A DNA stretch of 64,000 nt. Origin: Microtetraspora niveoalba (GTDB lineage Bacteria > Actinomycetota > Actinomycetes > Streptosporangiales > Streptosporangiaceae). Under the pieces are notes generated by a model. It made no database searches and was not told the DNA's origin. It was given only the letters and a program-made list of their open reading frames with translations. Position 1 is the first letter of the stretch; each line of letters opens with the position of its first letter. Position numbers and translations under genes: made by a program. The stretch is taken from positions 186,001 to 250,000 of the forward strand of contig NZ_BBYM01000007.1 of assembly GCF_001570405.1 (NCBI RefSeq). The letters run 5' to 3'. Shown here in pieces: positions 51,901-61,273 of this stretch.

Positions 51901-52204
51901 CCGCTCGACCCGCTGGTCCAGCGCGTCCAGCGACAACCAGTGGTTTCAGGTGGACCTCGGGTCGGCGACGTCCGTGGCCCGCGTGATCCTGCGTTGGGAG
52001 GCGGCGTACGGCAAGGCGTACCGGATCCAGACGTCGACCGACGGGAGCGCCTGGACCACGGTCCACTCGACGACCGCGGGCGACGGCGGCGTGGACAACG
52101 TCTCCTTCACGCCGGTGAACGCGCGCTACGTCCGGATGCAGGGCGTCACGCGCGCCACGTCCTACGGCTACTCGCTGTACGAGTTCGAGGTCTATGGCCG
52201 ATAG
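48977..52204 (+). CDS. Secreted penicillin acylase-family Ntn hydrolase with F5/8 type C domain
   Basis: Exported amidase, 1075 residues. Signal peptide (about 1-28, LTVSAVLALVITGLPAASA) and a Ser/Ala-rich linker, alpha chain starting near IVRDKATGVPHITG, then self-cleavage before Ser399 in PGMSNAIVVSA; this serine becomes the N-terminal nucleophile, with GPQTGY following as in penicillin G acylase. C-terminal discoidin (F5/8 C) domain about 945-1075 (ANDGDRSTRWSS, QWFQVDLGS, YSLYEFEVYG) could bind carbohydrate. Possible substrates: beta-lactams, acyl-homoserine lactones or lipopeptide antibiotics; sequence does not decide. ATG 48977 with GAAGGGAA upstream. Has its own promoter, single gene. 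Confidence 0.9.
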   Translation: MHARLRGALTVSAVLALVITGLPAASAASSPALSSALSSASSSAAASAAVSDDYCVGQCADILPPGQNGNATLVDILGNQSVGTRPAHSSDQLGRYAGLISGYTGLTEDQISSFFNDASFGVPPGQVESTVSPRSDVTIVRDKATGVPHITGTTREGTMFGAGYAGAQDRLWVMDLMRHVGRGDLTPFAGGAKGNRELEQSVWRNSPYTEADLQAQIDRLRDSGPRGAQLYADVRNYIDGINAYIDVCMAKRNCPGEYVLTGHLDAITNKGGPVDFTMTDLVAISGVIGGLFGGGGGNETQSALVRVAARAKYGAAEGDRVWAAFRGQNDPETVLTLHDGQSFPSGAAPAGATGVVLPDPSTAPVDITENETGTATTATTEARSPLDGLVVDNAKPGMSNAIVVSAAKSGTGHPIAVFGPQTGYFAPQLLMLEELNGPGIWARGAAFAGINLYVLLGRGADYAWSATSSTQDITDTYAITLCDPNGGTPTTASDHYLYRGACTAMETLRKKNSWKPSTADSTKAGSYELVIKRTKYGLVTWRGTVDGVPTAFTTLRSTYRHEPDSAIGFQMFNDPAEMGSAAAFQNSAANIGFAFNWFYVNSADSAYFMSGSTPVRSAVSDPNLPMAADAAHEWAGYDPAANTATYTAASTHPQAVNQDYFVSWNNKQAKDYAAADGNFSFGSVHRADLLDAPVKAALASGTLDRAGTTKIMAEAAITDLRGWKVLPNLLRVINSAEVTDPALASAVTKLSAWSSAGARRAETSPGSKTYAHADAIRAFDAWWPKLVRAQFRPGLGDGLYRSLVDALQINESPSGRQQGDTSGGATSANGAQTHKGSAFQYGWWGYVDKDIRNVLGDTVQGALPARYCGATVQACRTVLLDSLSAALAETAAVTYPADDVCSAGDQWCADAVRQSPLGGIKQDLISWQNRPTYQQVVSFPARRGDNVANLAAGAAASASSRENFLYPPAKANDGDRSTRWSSASSDNQWFQVDLGSATSVARVILRWEAAYGKAYRIQTSTDGSAWTTVHSTTAGDGGVDNVSFTPVNARYVRMQGVTRATSYGYSLYEFEVYGR

Positions 52205-52283
52205 ACCGAGCGTCTGAAGGGTCCGGGTCTATCGGCCGGTAGACCGAGTCTGTGAAAGGGGGCGGAGTCTACGGCCGGTAGAC
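52196..52283. repeat. Imperfect repeats spanning the acylase stop codon
   Basis: The motif GGCCGRTAGACCGAG occurs three times (about 52196, 52234, 52273), spaced 38-39 bases; the first includes the TAG stop. Copies two and three are parts of inverted repeats: GGTCTA-N8-TAGACC (52226-52245) and GTCTA-N6-TAGAC (52267-52282). They can form hairpins and may act as terminators. Confidence 0.75.
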
Positions 52284-52291
52284 CGAGCGCT

Positions 52292-52316
52292 GCCCCGGGC
52301 CCCCCAGGTCCGGGGC
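52292..52316 (+). terminator. Hairpin downstream of the acylase repeats
   Basis: GCCCCGG/CCGGGGC stem (7 bp) with an 11-base loop. No T-run. Probably ends the acylase transcript with the preceding repeats. Confidence 0.5.
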
Positions 52317-52496
52317 GGCGTCGCGGACGTCCCTGAACGTTTCAGCCGTCCGGCCCGGTGCGGGCGGTGCGGGCAGGCGCGGGGTCACCGGTTCCGGCAG
52401 GCAGGCGCGGGAGGCGTCCGGGTGACGGGGGCGCCGGCGCCGGGCTCCCCGCGCCGTCCCACGAAACGGGTCTGGTCGTGGAACGCGACATGCCCG

Positions 52497-52502
52497 TAAT
52501 CT
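52497..52502 (+). promoter_or_regulatory. -10 hexamer of the DUF2079 gene (leaderless)
   Basis: TAATCT ends six bases before ATG 52509, and no ribosome site is present. No good -35 was found at 16-18 bases. Confidence 0.4.
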
Positions 52503-52508
52503 CCGGCC

Positions 52509-54023
52509 ATGGCCTGGAGGACCCGCGTCCCTGACCGTCCCGTGGACTCCGGCGCCCCGGAGCGGCCGGCGCCGCGTGTGCCGGCGGCGCTGCGCCGTGT
52601 GCTCTCGGCCGTCCCGCCGCCGCACCGGTGGCCGCGCGATCCCGTCGCGCTGGCGGCCGCGTGCGCCCTGTCCGCCGGGGTGTACACGCTCCACGGGCTG
52701 ACCAAGCTGCGCACCTTCCGCACCGGCACCTACGACCTGACGATCTTCGATCAGACCGTGCGCGCGTACGCCCACTTCCGGCCGCCCGTCGTCCCGCTCC
52801 TGGGCGTCACCACGGACCGGGGGATGGACTACCTCCAGCTCGCCGACCACTTCTCGCCGATCCTGGCCGTGCTCGCCCCGCTGTACTGGCTGCACGACGG
52901 CCCCGCGACGCTCATCGTGGCCCAGGCCGTGCTGTTCGCGCTGGCCATCCCGTTCCTGTGGGCGTTCACCCGCCGCCGGCTCGGAACGGCTGCCGCCTAT
53001 CTGGTCGCGTTCGCGTACGCGCTGTCCTGGCCGATCGCGCAGACCGTCAGCGTGGAGTTCCACGAGGTGGCCTTCGTCCCCGTGCTGACCGCCGCCGCGA
53101 TCGAGCGCCTGGACGCGGGGAAGCGGCTCCCCGGCCTGCTCGCGCTGGCCGGGCTGCTGCTGACCAAGGAGGACGCCGGGCTGATCGTCGCGGGCGTCGG
53201 CGCCTGGCTGTTCGTCACCCGGCGGCGGCGCCTCGGGGCGGCGGTCGCCGTCGGCGGCCTGGCGGCCATGGAGTTCACCCGCAAGGTGCTCATCCCGCTC
53301 GCGGGCGGCCGGTCCGACGAGCGCTGGTACTTCTCGCACCTGGGCGCGGACCTCCCCGACGTCCTGCGCACCGCGGTCACCGACCCGCTGCGCGTCCTCG
53401 GCGTCCTGGTGGAGGATCAGGCCAAGATCGACACGACGGCATTGCTGCTGTGGCCGACGCTGTTCCTCTGCCTGCTGTCGCCGATCGCGCTCGCGGCCCT
53501 GCCGCACGTCGCCGAGCGGATGTTGTCCGACGCGTCCAACTGGTGGTCCACCGCCTGGCACTACGACGCGTTCACGGTCGCCATCCTGTTCCTCGCCGGC
53601 GTGGACGGCGCGGCGCGCCTGATCCGGTGGGTGCGGAGGACCGGACGGGCCGAGGAGCCGGAACGGCTCGGCCTCGTGTGGGCGGCGGCGATCTGCGCCG
53701 TCGCGCTCACCCTGGTGCCGCACCGGCCGTTCGGCGAGCTCCTGCGTCCGGACTTCTACGCGGCGGACGCGCGGGCGGCGGCGCGGCATGAGGCGCTCGC
53801 CCTGATCCCCGACGGGGTGCTCGTGGAGGCGAGCAACGACTTCGGCCCCCATCTGTCGGGCCGCGACACCGTGCTGTGGTGGGACTACCGCCACCGCGGG
53901 ACCCCGTGGATCATCGCGTCGGCGGGCCCGGACCTGCGCGGGGTGATCGACGACTACGTGCGGGACGGCTACCGGCTGCTCTTCGACCGGGAGGACATCG
54001 TCGTCCTGCGGCGCGCCGGATGA
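52509..54023 (+). CDS. DUF2079 multi-pass membrane protein
   Basis: Protein of 504 residues with about ten hydrophobic segments in the first 400, and a soluble C-terminal part. Near the first helix is the family motif TYDLTIFDQTVRAYAH, with acidic residues placed as in GT-C glycosyltransferases; a second conserved stretch is DHFSPILAVLAPLYWL. DUF2079 proteins are suspected membrane glycosyltransferases, but no substrate is known. Ala/Pro-rich cytosolic N-terminus of about 45 residues. ATG 52509 appears leaderless. Flanked by a convergent Uma2 gene; no operon partner. Confidence 0.85.
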   Translation: MAWRTRVPDRPVDSGAPERPAPRVPAALRRVLSAVPPPHRWPRDPVALAAACALSAGVYTLHGLTKLRTFRTGTYDLTIFDQTVRAYAHFRPPVVPLLGVTTDRGMDYLQLADHFSPILAVLAPLYWLHDGPATLIVAQAVLFALAIPFLWAFTRRRLGTAAAYLVAFAYALSWPIAQTVSVEFHEVAFVPVLTAAAIERLDAGKRLPGLLALAGLLLTKEDAGLIVAGVGAWLFVTRRRRLGAAVAVGGLAAMEFTRKVLIPLAGGRSDERWYFSHLGADLPDVLRTAVTDPLRVLGVLVEDQAKIDTTALLLWPTLFLCLLSPIALAALPHVAERMLSDASNWWSTAWHYDAFTVAILFLAGVDGAARLIRWVRRTGRAEEPERLGLVWAAAICAVALTLVPHRPFGELLRPDFYAADARAAARHEALALIPDGVLVEASNDFGPHLSGRDTVLWWDYRHRGTPWIIASAGPDLRGVIDDYVRDGYRLLFDREDIVVLRRAG

Positions 54024-54071
54024 CGCGGGATCACGCCGCCCGCCCCCGGCGAGCCGTACGGGGGCGGATCG

Positions 54072-54653
54072 TCAGAAGCGGTCGATCTCGGAGAGGTCGA
54101 TGTCGATCTCGAAGGGCAGCGAGACCTTGAGCCGGTCGTGATGGATGCCGGTGAGGAAGTACGCCGAGGTCGCGGGGTCGAGCTCGTAGACGTAGACGGC
54201 GGGCCGGCCCTTCTGGTTCTCCACCCGCCAGAAGTGTGGGATGCCCGCCTCGGCGTACAACACCGGCTTGCGCTTGCGGTCGCGGATCTCCGACTCCGGC
54301 GAGACGACCTCGACCACCAGGACCGCGTCGGCCGCCTGGTACGCGGTCTGCTCGTCCCCCTGCTCCGCCTCGGCGCGGATGACGCTCACGTCGGGCTCCG
54401 GCCGCTGGCGTGACTCGAGAATCAGGCTCATCTCGCGCCGGACCCGCAGCTCGCGCGGCACGACGCCGCGGAGGGCGTTCTCCAGAAGGGACACGGCCCG
54501 TGAATGGAAGGAGGACTGGGGGCTCACGAAGACCAAGCTTCCGTCAATCAACTCCGTGTGCGCAGGCAAATCCGGAATGTGATCGAGGTCGGCGGCCGTG
54601 TAGCCCTCGCGGGGAGGGAAAACCCAGCCGGGCAGGTCCGATGGCTCGCTCAT
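54072..54653 (-). CDS. Uma2-family (DUF820) putative endonuclease
   Basis: Protein of 193 residues with the Uma2 fold related to PD-(D/E)xK nucleases: HTELIDGSLVFVSPQSSFHSRAV, RPEPDVSVIRAE, AVLVVEVVSPESEIRDRKRKPVLYAEAGIPHFWRVE. The acidic D (EPDVSV), E (VEVVSPES) and K (RDRKRK) would form the metal site. This family is very numerous in actinobacteria and cyanobacteria, with no known role. ATG 54653 has GGAG seven bases upstream. An upstream ATG at 54746 adds 31 low-complexity TAET-rich residues and stands six bases behind TACGAT, so a leaderless longer form is possible. Downstream of an MFS gene on the same strand. Confidence 0.85.
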   Translation of the reverse strand: MSEPSDLPGWVFPPREGYTAADLDHIPDLPAHTELIDGSLVFVSPQSSFHSRAVSLLENALRGVVPRELRVRREMSLILESRQRPEPDVSVIRAEAEQGDEQTAYQAADAVLVVEVVSPESEIRDRKRKPVLYAEAGIPHFWRVENQKGRPAVYVYELDPATSAYFLTGIHHDRLKVSLPFEIDIDLSEIDRF

Positions 54654-54752
54654 GACGTCGCTCCGTGCCTCTGTCTCCGCTGTCTTCGCGGGCTCCGTCT
54701 CCGCCGTGGTCTCCGCAGTCCTTTTCTCCGCTACCGCTGCCGTCATGCGCAC

Positions 54753-54758
54753 ATCGTA
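54753..54758 (-). promoter_or_regulatory. -10-like hexamer upstream of the Uma2 gene
   Basis: TACGAT on the minus strand, six bases before ATG 54746. It supports transcription starting there, giving either a leaderless 224-residue form or a 93-base leader to ATG 54653. Confidence 0.4.
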
Positions 54759-54799
54759 ACCAGCCGGTCTCGCTGAGGGGCGGGTTCGTCCGGGTTGGG

Positions 54800-56107
54800 T
54801 CAGGTGGCCGCGGTCTGCTCGGCGCGGCGGGCCCGCTCGGCGAGGGCGTGCTCGTCGGTGCGGGCGTCGTACCGGCGGAACCGGGGCAGCGCGGTCGCCA
54901 TCAGGGCCACCGCGCCCACGCACAGCAGGCCGCCGATCCCCAGTGAGAACCGGCTGCCGCCCAGCCCCGCCATGCCCCCCGCGCGCACGTCCCCGAGCAT
55001 CGGGCCGGTGGAGTACGAGAGCAGCTCGATCCCGGCGAGGCGGCCGCGGTACTCGTCCGGGATGGTCTGGTTCCAGATCGTGCCGCGGAAGAGGCCGCTG
55101 ACCATGTCGGCGCCGCCGGCGACGGCGAGGCAGACGACGACCAGCCAGACGTTCGGCATGACCGCGGCGACCGCCACCGAGACACCCCACAGGGTGGCCG
55201 ACACGATGACGGCGAGGCCGTGCCGGTGCACGTGGGCGGTCCAGCCGGAGGTCAGCGAGGCGAGCACCGAGCCGACGCCCCCGGCGGCGTACAGGAGGCC
55301 GAGCGCCTGCGGCGTCCCGAGGTCGTCGGCGAGGAACGGGAACAGCGCGTTCGAGCTGGCGAACGCCATGGCGGCGATGTCCACCAGATAGGTGCCCATC
55401 AGGTCGGGACGCCGGACGGCGTAGCGGACGCCCTCGGCCAGGGACCGGAGCGAGGCGGGGGCCGCGGCCTCCGGCCTCGGCACCGGACGCACCCTCACCA
55501 GCAGCGCCAGCGAGACCAGGAACGAGGCGACGTCGACGCCGTACGACGTGGCGGGGCCGAGCCCGCTGACGACCAGGCCGCCGACGGCGGGGCCGACGAT
55601 GACGGCGCTGTTGCGCATGAGCCCCTGCAGCGCGAACGCGGCGGTCATCTGGTCGAGCTTGAGCACCCGGTTGACCATCGCCTGCTCGCTCGGGCCGCGT
55701 ACGCTGCCGAACCCGGCGGAGAGGGCGCCCGCCACGTAGAGCACCCAGAGCTGCGGCTCGGGCAGCAGGGCGTTGACCAGCAGGAGGCCGGTCGTGACGC
55801 AGAGGCCGACCTCGGAGTAGATCACGATCTTGCGCCGGTCGAGCGCGTCGGCGATCGCGCCGCCCCACAACCCGCAGACCACCATCGGCGTGAACTCGGC
55901 GAGGCTGACCAGGCCGACCGCGACGGGCGACCCGGTGAGCTGCTTCACCTGGTACGGCACGGCCACCATGGTGAACAGCGTGCCGAGCATGGTGATCATG
56001 CCGGAGCCGAGCAGGAGGCGGAAGTCGCGCGACTCGCGCAGCGGGGTGACATCGACGCGCATCCGGCGGGCCAGCGCCCTCAGCGAGCGATCCGAACGTT
56101 CAGACAC
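54800..56107 (-). CDS. MFS transporter (MFS_3, EntS-like exporter family)
   Basis: Integral membrane protein, 435 residues, about 12 helices. Features: PLRESRDFRLLLGSGMITMLGTLFTMVAVPYQVKQLTGSP in helix 1, LWGGAIADALDRRKIVIYS loop 2/3 motif, FGSVRGPSEQAMVNRVL, GLFRGTIWNQTIPDEYRGRLAGIE. This subgroup includes siderophore (enterobactin) and macrolide exporters. GTG 56107 has a weak ribosome site. It lies 78 bases behind the acyl-CoA synthetase stop and may share its transcript; a functional link (export of an acylated product) is speculative. Confidence 0.88.
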   Translation of the reverse strand: MSERSDRSLRALARRMRVDVTPLRESRDFRLLLGSGMITMLGTLFTMVAVPYQVKQLTGSPVAVGLVSLAEFTPMVVCGLWGGAIADALDRRKIVIYSEVGLCVTTGLLLVNALLPEPQLWVLYVAGALSAGFGSVRGPSEQAMVNRVLKLDQMTAAFALQGLMRNSAVIVGPAVGGLVVSGLGPATSYGVDVASFLVSLALLVRVRPVPRPEAAAPASLRSLAEGVRYAVRRPDLMGTYLVDIAAMAFASSNALFPFLADDLGTPQALGLLYAAGGVGSVLASLTSGWTAHVHRHGLAVIVSATLWGVSVAVAAVMPNVWLVVVCLAVAGGADMVSGLFRGTIWNQTIPDEYRGRLAGIELLSYSTGPMLGDVRAGGMAGLGGSRFSLGIGGLLCVGAVALMATALPRFRRYDARTDEHALAERARRAEQTAAT

Positions 56108-56185
56108 GAACGGCCATCCTCGCCTGGCGCCGGGCCGCCGGACAATCGGTTTTCGGCGGTCGGGACGGGACCGGTCGCGACGCCG

Positions 56186-57850
56186 TCAGGGGCCGAGCAC
56201 GCGCCGGCGCAGCACCGTCTTGAGGATCTTGCCGCCCGGATTGCGGGGCAGCTCCTCCTCCAGGAACCAGATCGTCGCCGGCACCTTGAATCCGGCGAGG
56301 CGCTCGCGCGCGAAGTCCCTGAGCTCGTCGGCCGAGACGTCGGAGCCCGGCGCGCGCCGCACCACGGCCCCGACCTCCTCGCCCAGCTCGTCGTGGGGGA
56401 CGCCGATCACCGCCGCGTCCTCGACCCCGGGATGCTCGAACAGCGCGGCCTCGACCTCGGCGCAGTACACGTTCTCGCCTCCCCTGATGACCATGTCCTT
56501 GGCCCGGTCGACGATGTAGACGAACCCCTCCTCGTCCACGCGGGCGAGGTCGCCGGTGTGCAACCAGCCGTCCACGAACGTCTCCGCGGTGGCCTCCGGC
56601 CGGTTCCAGTAGCCGCTGATGACGATCGGCCCCCGGACGCACAGCTCGCCGACCTCGCCGGGAGGCAGCTCCGCCCCGGCCGGGTCGCAGATCCTGACGT
56701 CGACCACGGCGAGCGGGAGGCCGATGCTGTCCGGCCGCGTCGCGTAGTCCTTGCCCGCGTTGTAGACGGCGAGCGCCGTCGTCTCGGTCATGCCGTACCC
56801 GTTGGAGGGCGCGCGGTCGGGCAGCAGCTCGGTGATCCGCTCCAGCAGCTTCGGCGGGGCCGGCGCGCCGCCGTAGGAGATGCCGGTCAGCGAGGAGATG
56901 TCGTAGCGATCGAGCGCGGGGTGGGAGAGGAGCTGCCAGGCGTTGGTCGGCACGCCGGTGAGTCCGGTGACTTTCTCGCGCTCGATCGTCCGGAGGGCGT
57001 GTTCCGGGTCCCACTTGTACATCAGGGCCAGCCCGGCCCCGCTGAAGATCGAGGTGATCAGCACGGCGAAGCAGCCGGTCACATGGAACAGCGGCACCGC
57101 GAGCAGCGTGACGCGCCGCTCCCCGGTCACCTCCGACGGGTCCCGCCCGGCGAGCAGGGTCGAGCGCGTCATCGCGTACGCCACGGTCATCGGGGCCTGG
57201 CCGAGGTTGCGGTGGGTGCCGAGCGCGCCCTTCGGCCGGCCGGTGGTGCCCGAGGTGTAGAAGATCGTCGCGGGGTCGTCGGGGCCGAGATCGACGGCGG
57301 GCAGGGTCACGTCGGCCCGCACCTCTCCCATGACCTCGGCGAGGTTCGCCCCGGGCCCGCGCGCGACGATCACCGGCAGCTCGGCCACGCCCGCGTCCCT
57401 GACCCGTTCGGCGCGCTCGGCGTCGGCGATCAGCAGCGTCGCCCCCGAGTCGGCCAGGCCGTACGCCAGCTCCTGCCCGCTCCACCACGCGTTCAGCGGG
57501 ACGGCGACCGCCCCGGCGGCGAGGATCGCGGAGAAGGAGACCACCCATTCGGGATAGTTGCGCATGGCGAGGGCGACCCGGTCTCCCTTGCGTACACCGT
57601 GGTCCTCCACGAGGCGGCGGGCCAGGGTGGCCGCACGGCGGAAGTGCTCCTCGAAGGTGACGTGCTCGTCCTCGTAGATGAGGAAGATCTTGTCGCCGTG
57701 GAAGCGGCTGTTCTCCAGGAGCTCCCGGAAGGTGCGGGGAGCGTGCTTCCACGCGCGGATCGTCGTTCCCCCGACCTCCACCTCTTCCATCTCGAAGAGC
57801 TGGCCGGGCGCGGTGAGCTGGGCCTGTACCTGGTCATGCGTCATAGCCAT
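56186..57850 (-). CDS. Acyl-CoA synthetase (ANL superfamily, FadD-like)
   Basis: ATP-dependent acid-CoA ligase, 554 residues, expected to adenylate a fatty or other carboxylic acid and pass it to CoA. Motifs: P-loop-like IFYTSGTTGRPKGALGTHRN (A3), YGMTETTA (A5), hinge and A7-A8 WLHTGDLARVDEEGFVYIVDRAKDMVIRGGENVY, and the catalytic lysine in PGGKILK (A10). Chain length of the substrate is not predictable. ATG 57850 has GGAG eight bases upstream; a second ATG lies at 57844. The promoter contains a TetR-type palindrome, so acyl-CoA-responsive control is likely. Confidence 0.9.
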   Translation of the reverse strand: MAMTHDQVQAQLTAPGQLFEMEEVEVGGTTIRAWKHAPRTFRELLENSRFHGDKIFLIYEDEHVTFEEHFRRAATLARRLVEDHGVRKGDRVALAMRNYPEWVVSFSAILAAGAVAVPLNAWWSGQELAYGLADSGATLLIADAERAERVRDAGVAELPVIVARGPGANLAEVMGEVRADVTLPAVDLGPDDPATIFYTSGTTGRPKGALGTHRNLGQAPMTVAYAMTRSTLLAGRDPSEVTGERRVTLLAVPLFHVTGCFAVLITSIFSGAGLALMYKWDPEHALRTIEREKVTGLTGVPTNAWQLLSHPALDRYDISSLTGISYGGAPAPPKLLERITELLPDRAPSNGYGMTETTALAVYNAGKDYATRPDSIGLPLAVVDVRICDPAGAELPPGEVGELCVRGPIVISGYWNRPEATAETFVDGWLHTGDLARVDEEGFVYIVDRAKDMVIRGGENVYCAEVEAALFEHPGVEDAAVIGVPHDELGEEVGAVVRRAPGSDVSADELRDFARERLAGFKVPATIWFLEEELPRNPGGKILKTVLRRRVLGP

Positions 57851-57888
57851 GGAGTGCGCTCCAAGCCGCGATGGTAACCGGAGAAGTT

Positions 57889-57908
57889 ACGATACCGACC
57901 GGTAGGTA
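57889..57908 (-). promoter_or_regulatory. Promoter and TetR-type operator of the acyl-CoA synthetase gene
   Basis: TACC-G-ACCGGT-A-GGTA (57893-57908) is palindromic except for one base pair. On the minus strand it directly abuts or overlaps TATCGT (57894-57889), a possible -10 box about 40 bases before the start. Such TACCGACCGGT sites are typical for TetR-family regulators. No regulator gene is adjacent. Confidence 0.55.
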
Positions 57909-57959
57909 CGTAGGCCAGGGGCCGGTGCGGGAAGGTGTGCCCCGGCCTGGCGGAGGTAG

Positions 57960-59066
<1,107 letters not shown>

Positions 59067-59129
59067 TCGGGATGGCGCGCCGGGCGGCGCGCGGCGGGCG
59101 AACGGAAGAACGGCACGCGACAGGCGAAT

Positions 59130-59144
59130 GCGGCCTCCGGCCGC
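59130..59144 (+). promoter_or_regulatory. Hairpin before the argJ ribosome site
   Basis: GCGGCC-TCC-GGCCGC lies five bases before GAGGAGG (59150-59156). The arms and loop include CCTCC, which could instead pair with the ribosome site. A modulating role in argJ translation is possible but unproven. Confidence 0.4.
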
Positions 59145-59160
59145 GAGGCGAGGAGGTTGT

Positions 59161-60315
59161 ATGAGCGTCACGGCTCCACTCGGATTCCGGGCGGCGGGCG
59201 TCGTAGCGGGCATCAAGGCGAGCGGCGCGCGCGACCTCGCGCTCGTCGTCAACGACGGACCGTCCCGCGCGGCGGCGGGCGTCTTCACCGCCAACCGGGT
59301 CAAGGCCGCGCCGGTGTTGTGGTCGGCGCAGGTCCTCGCCGGCGGCCGGGTCAAGGCGGTGATCCTCAACTCCGGCGGCGCCAACGCCTGCACCGGGCCG
59401 CTCGGCTTCCAGGACACCCACGCCACGGCGGAGAGGGTCGCCGCGGAGATCGGCGACTCGGCGGGTGAGATCGCGGTCTGCTCCACCGGCCTGATCGGCG
59501 AGCGGCTGCCGATGGACGCCCTGCTCGGCGGGGTCGAGACGGCCGTGTCCCAGCTTTCGCGGGACGGCGGCCTGGCCGCCGCCGACGCGATCAGGACCAC
59601 CGACACGGTCAGCAAGATCGCCTTCCGCAGGGGCGAGGGCGGTTACATGGTCGGCGGCATGGCCAAGGGCGCGGGCATGCTCGCCCCGTCGCTGGCCACC
59701 ATGCTGTGCGTCATCACCACCGACGCCGACCTCTCCTCCGAGGAGCTGGACGCGGTGCTGCGCAAGGCGACGAGCGTCACCTTCGACCGCCTCGACGCCG
59801 ACGGCTGCATGTCCACCAACGACACCGTGCTGCTGCTGGCGAGCGGCGCCTCCGGGGTGCGGCCCGACCTCGCCGAGTTCGAGAAGGTCGTCACCGCCGT
59901 CTGCGCCGACCTCACCCGCCAGCTCCTGGTCGACGCCGAGGGCGCCTCCAAGGCGATCGCGATCGAGGTCGTCGGCGCGGCCAGCGTCGAGGACGCCGTC
60001 ACCGTGGGCCGGGCCGTGGCCAGGAACAACCTGCTCAAGTGCGCGATCCACGGCGAGGACCCCAACTGGGGCCGGGTGTTGTCCGCGGTCGGCACGACGG
60101 ACGCCGTCTTCGAGGCCGACCGGCTCAACGTGGCCATCAACGGCGTCTGGATCTGCCGCGGCGGCGCCGTCGGCGACGACCGCTCCAAGGTCGACCTGCG
60201 CCCCCGGGACGTGACGATCACGATCGACCTGTCCGCCGGCCCGCACTCCGCGACCGTCCACACCACGGACCTCACGGCGGCGTACGTCCACGAGAACTCG
60301 GCGTACTCGTCATGA
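59161..60315 (+). CDS. argJ: Glutamate N-acetyltransferase / ornithine acetyltransferase
   Basis: Bifunctional enzyme that recycles acetyl groups from N-acetylornithine to glutamate and may also acetylate glutamate from acetyl-CoA. 384 residues; a Ntn-type protein that cleaves itself between A179 and T180 ([13 protein letters not shown]), exposing the catalytic Thr. Other motifs: [26 protein letters not shown] and [20 protein letters not shown]. Ending [11 protein letters not shown] is the usual C-terminus. ATG 59161 has GAGGAGG four bases upstream. Overlaps argB (ATGA). Confidence 0.97.
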   Translation: MSVTAPLGFRAAGVVAGIKASGARDLALVVNDGPSRAAAGVFTANRVKAAPVLWSAQVLAGGRVKAVILNSGGANACTGPLGFQDTHATAERVAAEIGDSAGEIAVCSTGLIGERLPMDALLGGVETAVSQLSRDGGLAAADAIRTTDTVSKIAFRRGEGGYMVGGMAKGAGMLAPSLATMLCVITTDADLSSEELDAVLRKATSVTFDRLDADGCMSTNDTVLLLASGASGVRPDLAEFEKVVTAVCADLTRQLLVDAEGASKAIAIEVVGAASVEDAVTVGRAVARNNLLKCAIHGEDPNWGRVLSAVGTTDAVFEADRLNVAINGVWICRGGAVGDDRSKVDLRPRDVTITIDLSAGPHSATVHTTDLTAAYVHENSAYSS

Positions 60316-61273
60316 CGGCCCGGCTGAACGGCGCGCTGGACAAGACGCACACGCTGATCGAGGCGCTGCCCTGGATGGCCCGCTTCCACGGCGCGACCGT
60401 CGTCATCAAGTACGGCGGCAACGCGATGACCGAGGAGCACCTGCGCGAGAAGTTCGCCGACGACGTGGTCTTCCTCAGGTACGCGGGGCTCCGGCCGGTG
60501 ATCGTGCACGGCGGCGGCCCGCAGATCCAGCGGCAGCTCGACCTGCAGGGCATCGAGAGCCACTTCGTCGCCGGCCTGCGGGTGACCACCCCCGAGGCGA
60601 TGCAGGTGGTGCGGATGGTCCTGGTCGGCCAGGTCAACCGCGACGTGGTCGGCCTGATCAACCGGCACGGCCCGTTCGCGGTCGGCATGTCCGGCGAGGA
60701 CGCCCACCTGTTCACCGCCGAGCGCAAGCACGCCGTCGTCGACGGCGTCACCGTCGACATCGGTCAGGTCGGCGAGATCGTCGACGTGGAGGCGGGAGCC
60801 GTACAGGCCCTGCTGGACGACGGGCGGATCCCGGTCGTGGCGCCGATCGCGCGCGGCGAGGACGGCGCGATCTACAACGTGAACGCCGACACCGCCGCCG
60901 CCGCGCTGGCGGTCGCGCTCGGCGCGTCCAAGCTCGTCGTGCTCACCGACGTCGAGGGACTCTACGCCGACTGGCCACCTCGTGCCGGAGGCGCGGAACC
61001 GGACTCGGGCGATGAGGTCGTCAGCAGGATCACCGCGACGGAGCTGGCCGAGTTGCTGCCGACGCTGTCCAGCGGCATGGTCCCCAAGATGGAGGCGTGC
61101 CTGACCGCGGTGCGCGGCGGCGTCCCGCAGGCGCACGTGCTCGACGGCCGGGTGCCGCACGCGCTGCTGCTGGAGATCTTCACGGACGAGGGCATCGGCA
61201 CGATGGTCCTGCCCGACTCCGCATCCGCCCCGGCCGAGCCCGCGCCGGTCGCCGTTCCGACCAAGGAGGACGC

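Noticed and set aside
49100-52066. Open frame of 988 codons antisense to the acylase gene
   Set aside because: Mirror of a high-GC coding strand; low-complexity product with no domains.
54800-57850. Acyl-CoA synthetase-MFS-Uma2 as a biosynthetic or defence island
   Set aside because: Only three genes with no synthase, nuclease partner or toxin-antitoxin signature; cotranscription is possible but a common function is not supported.
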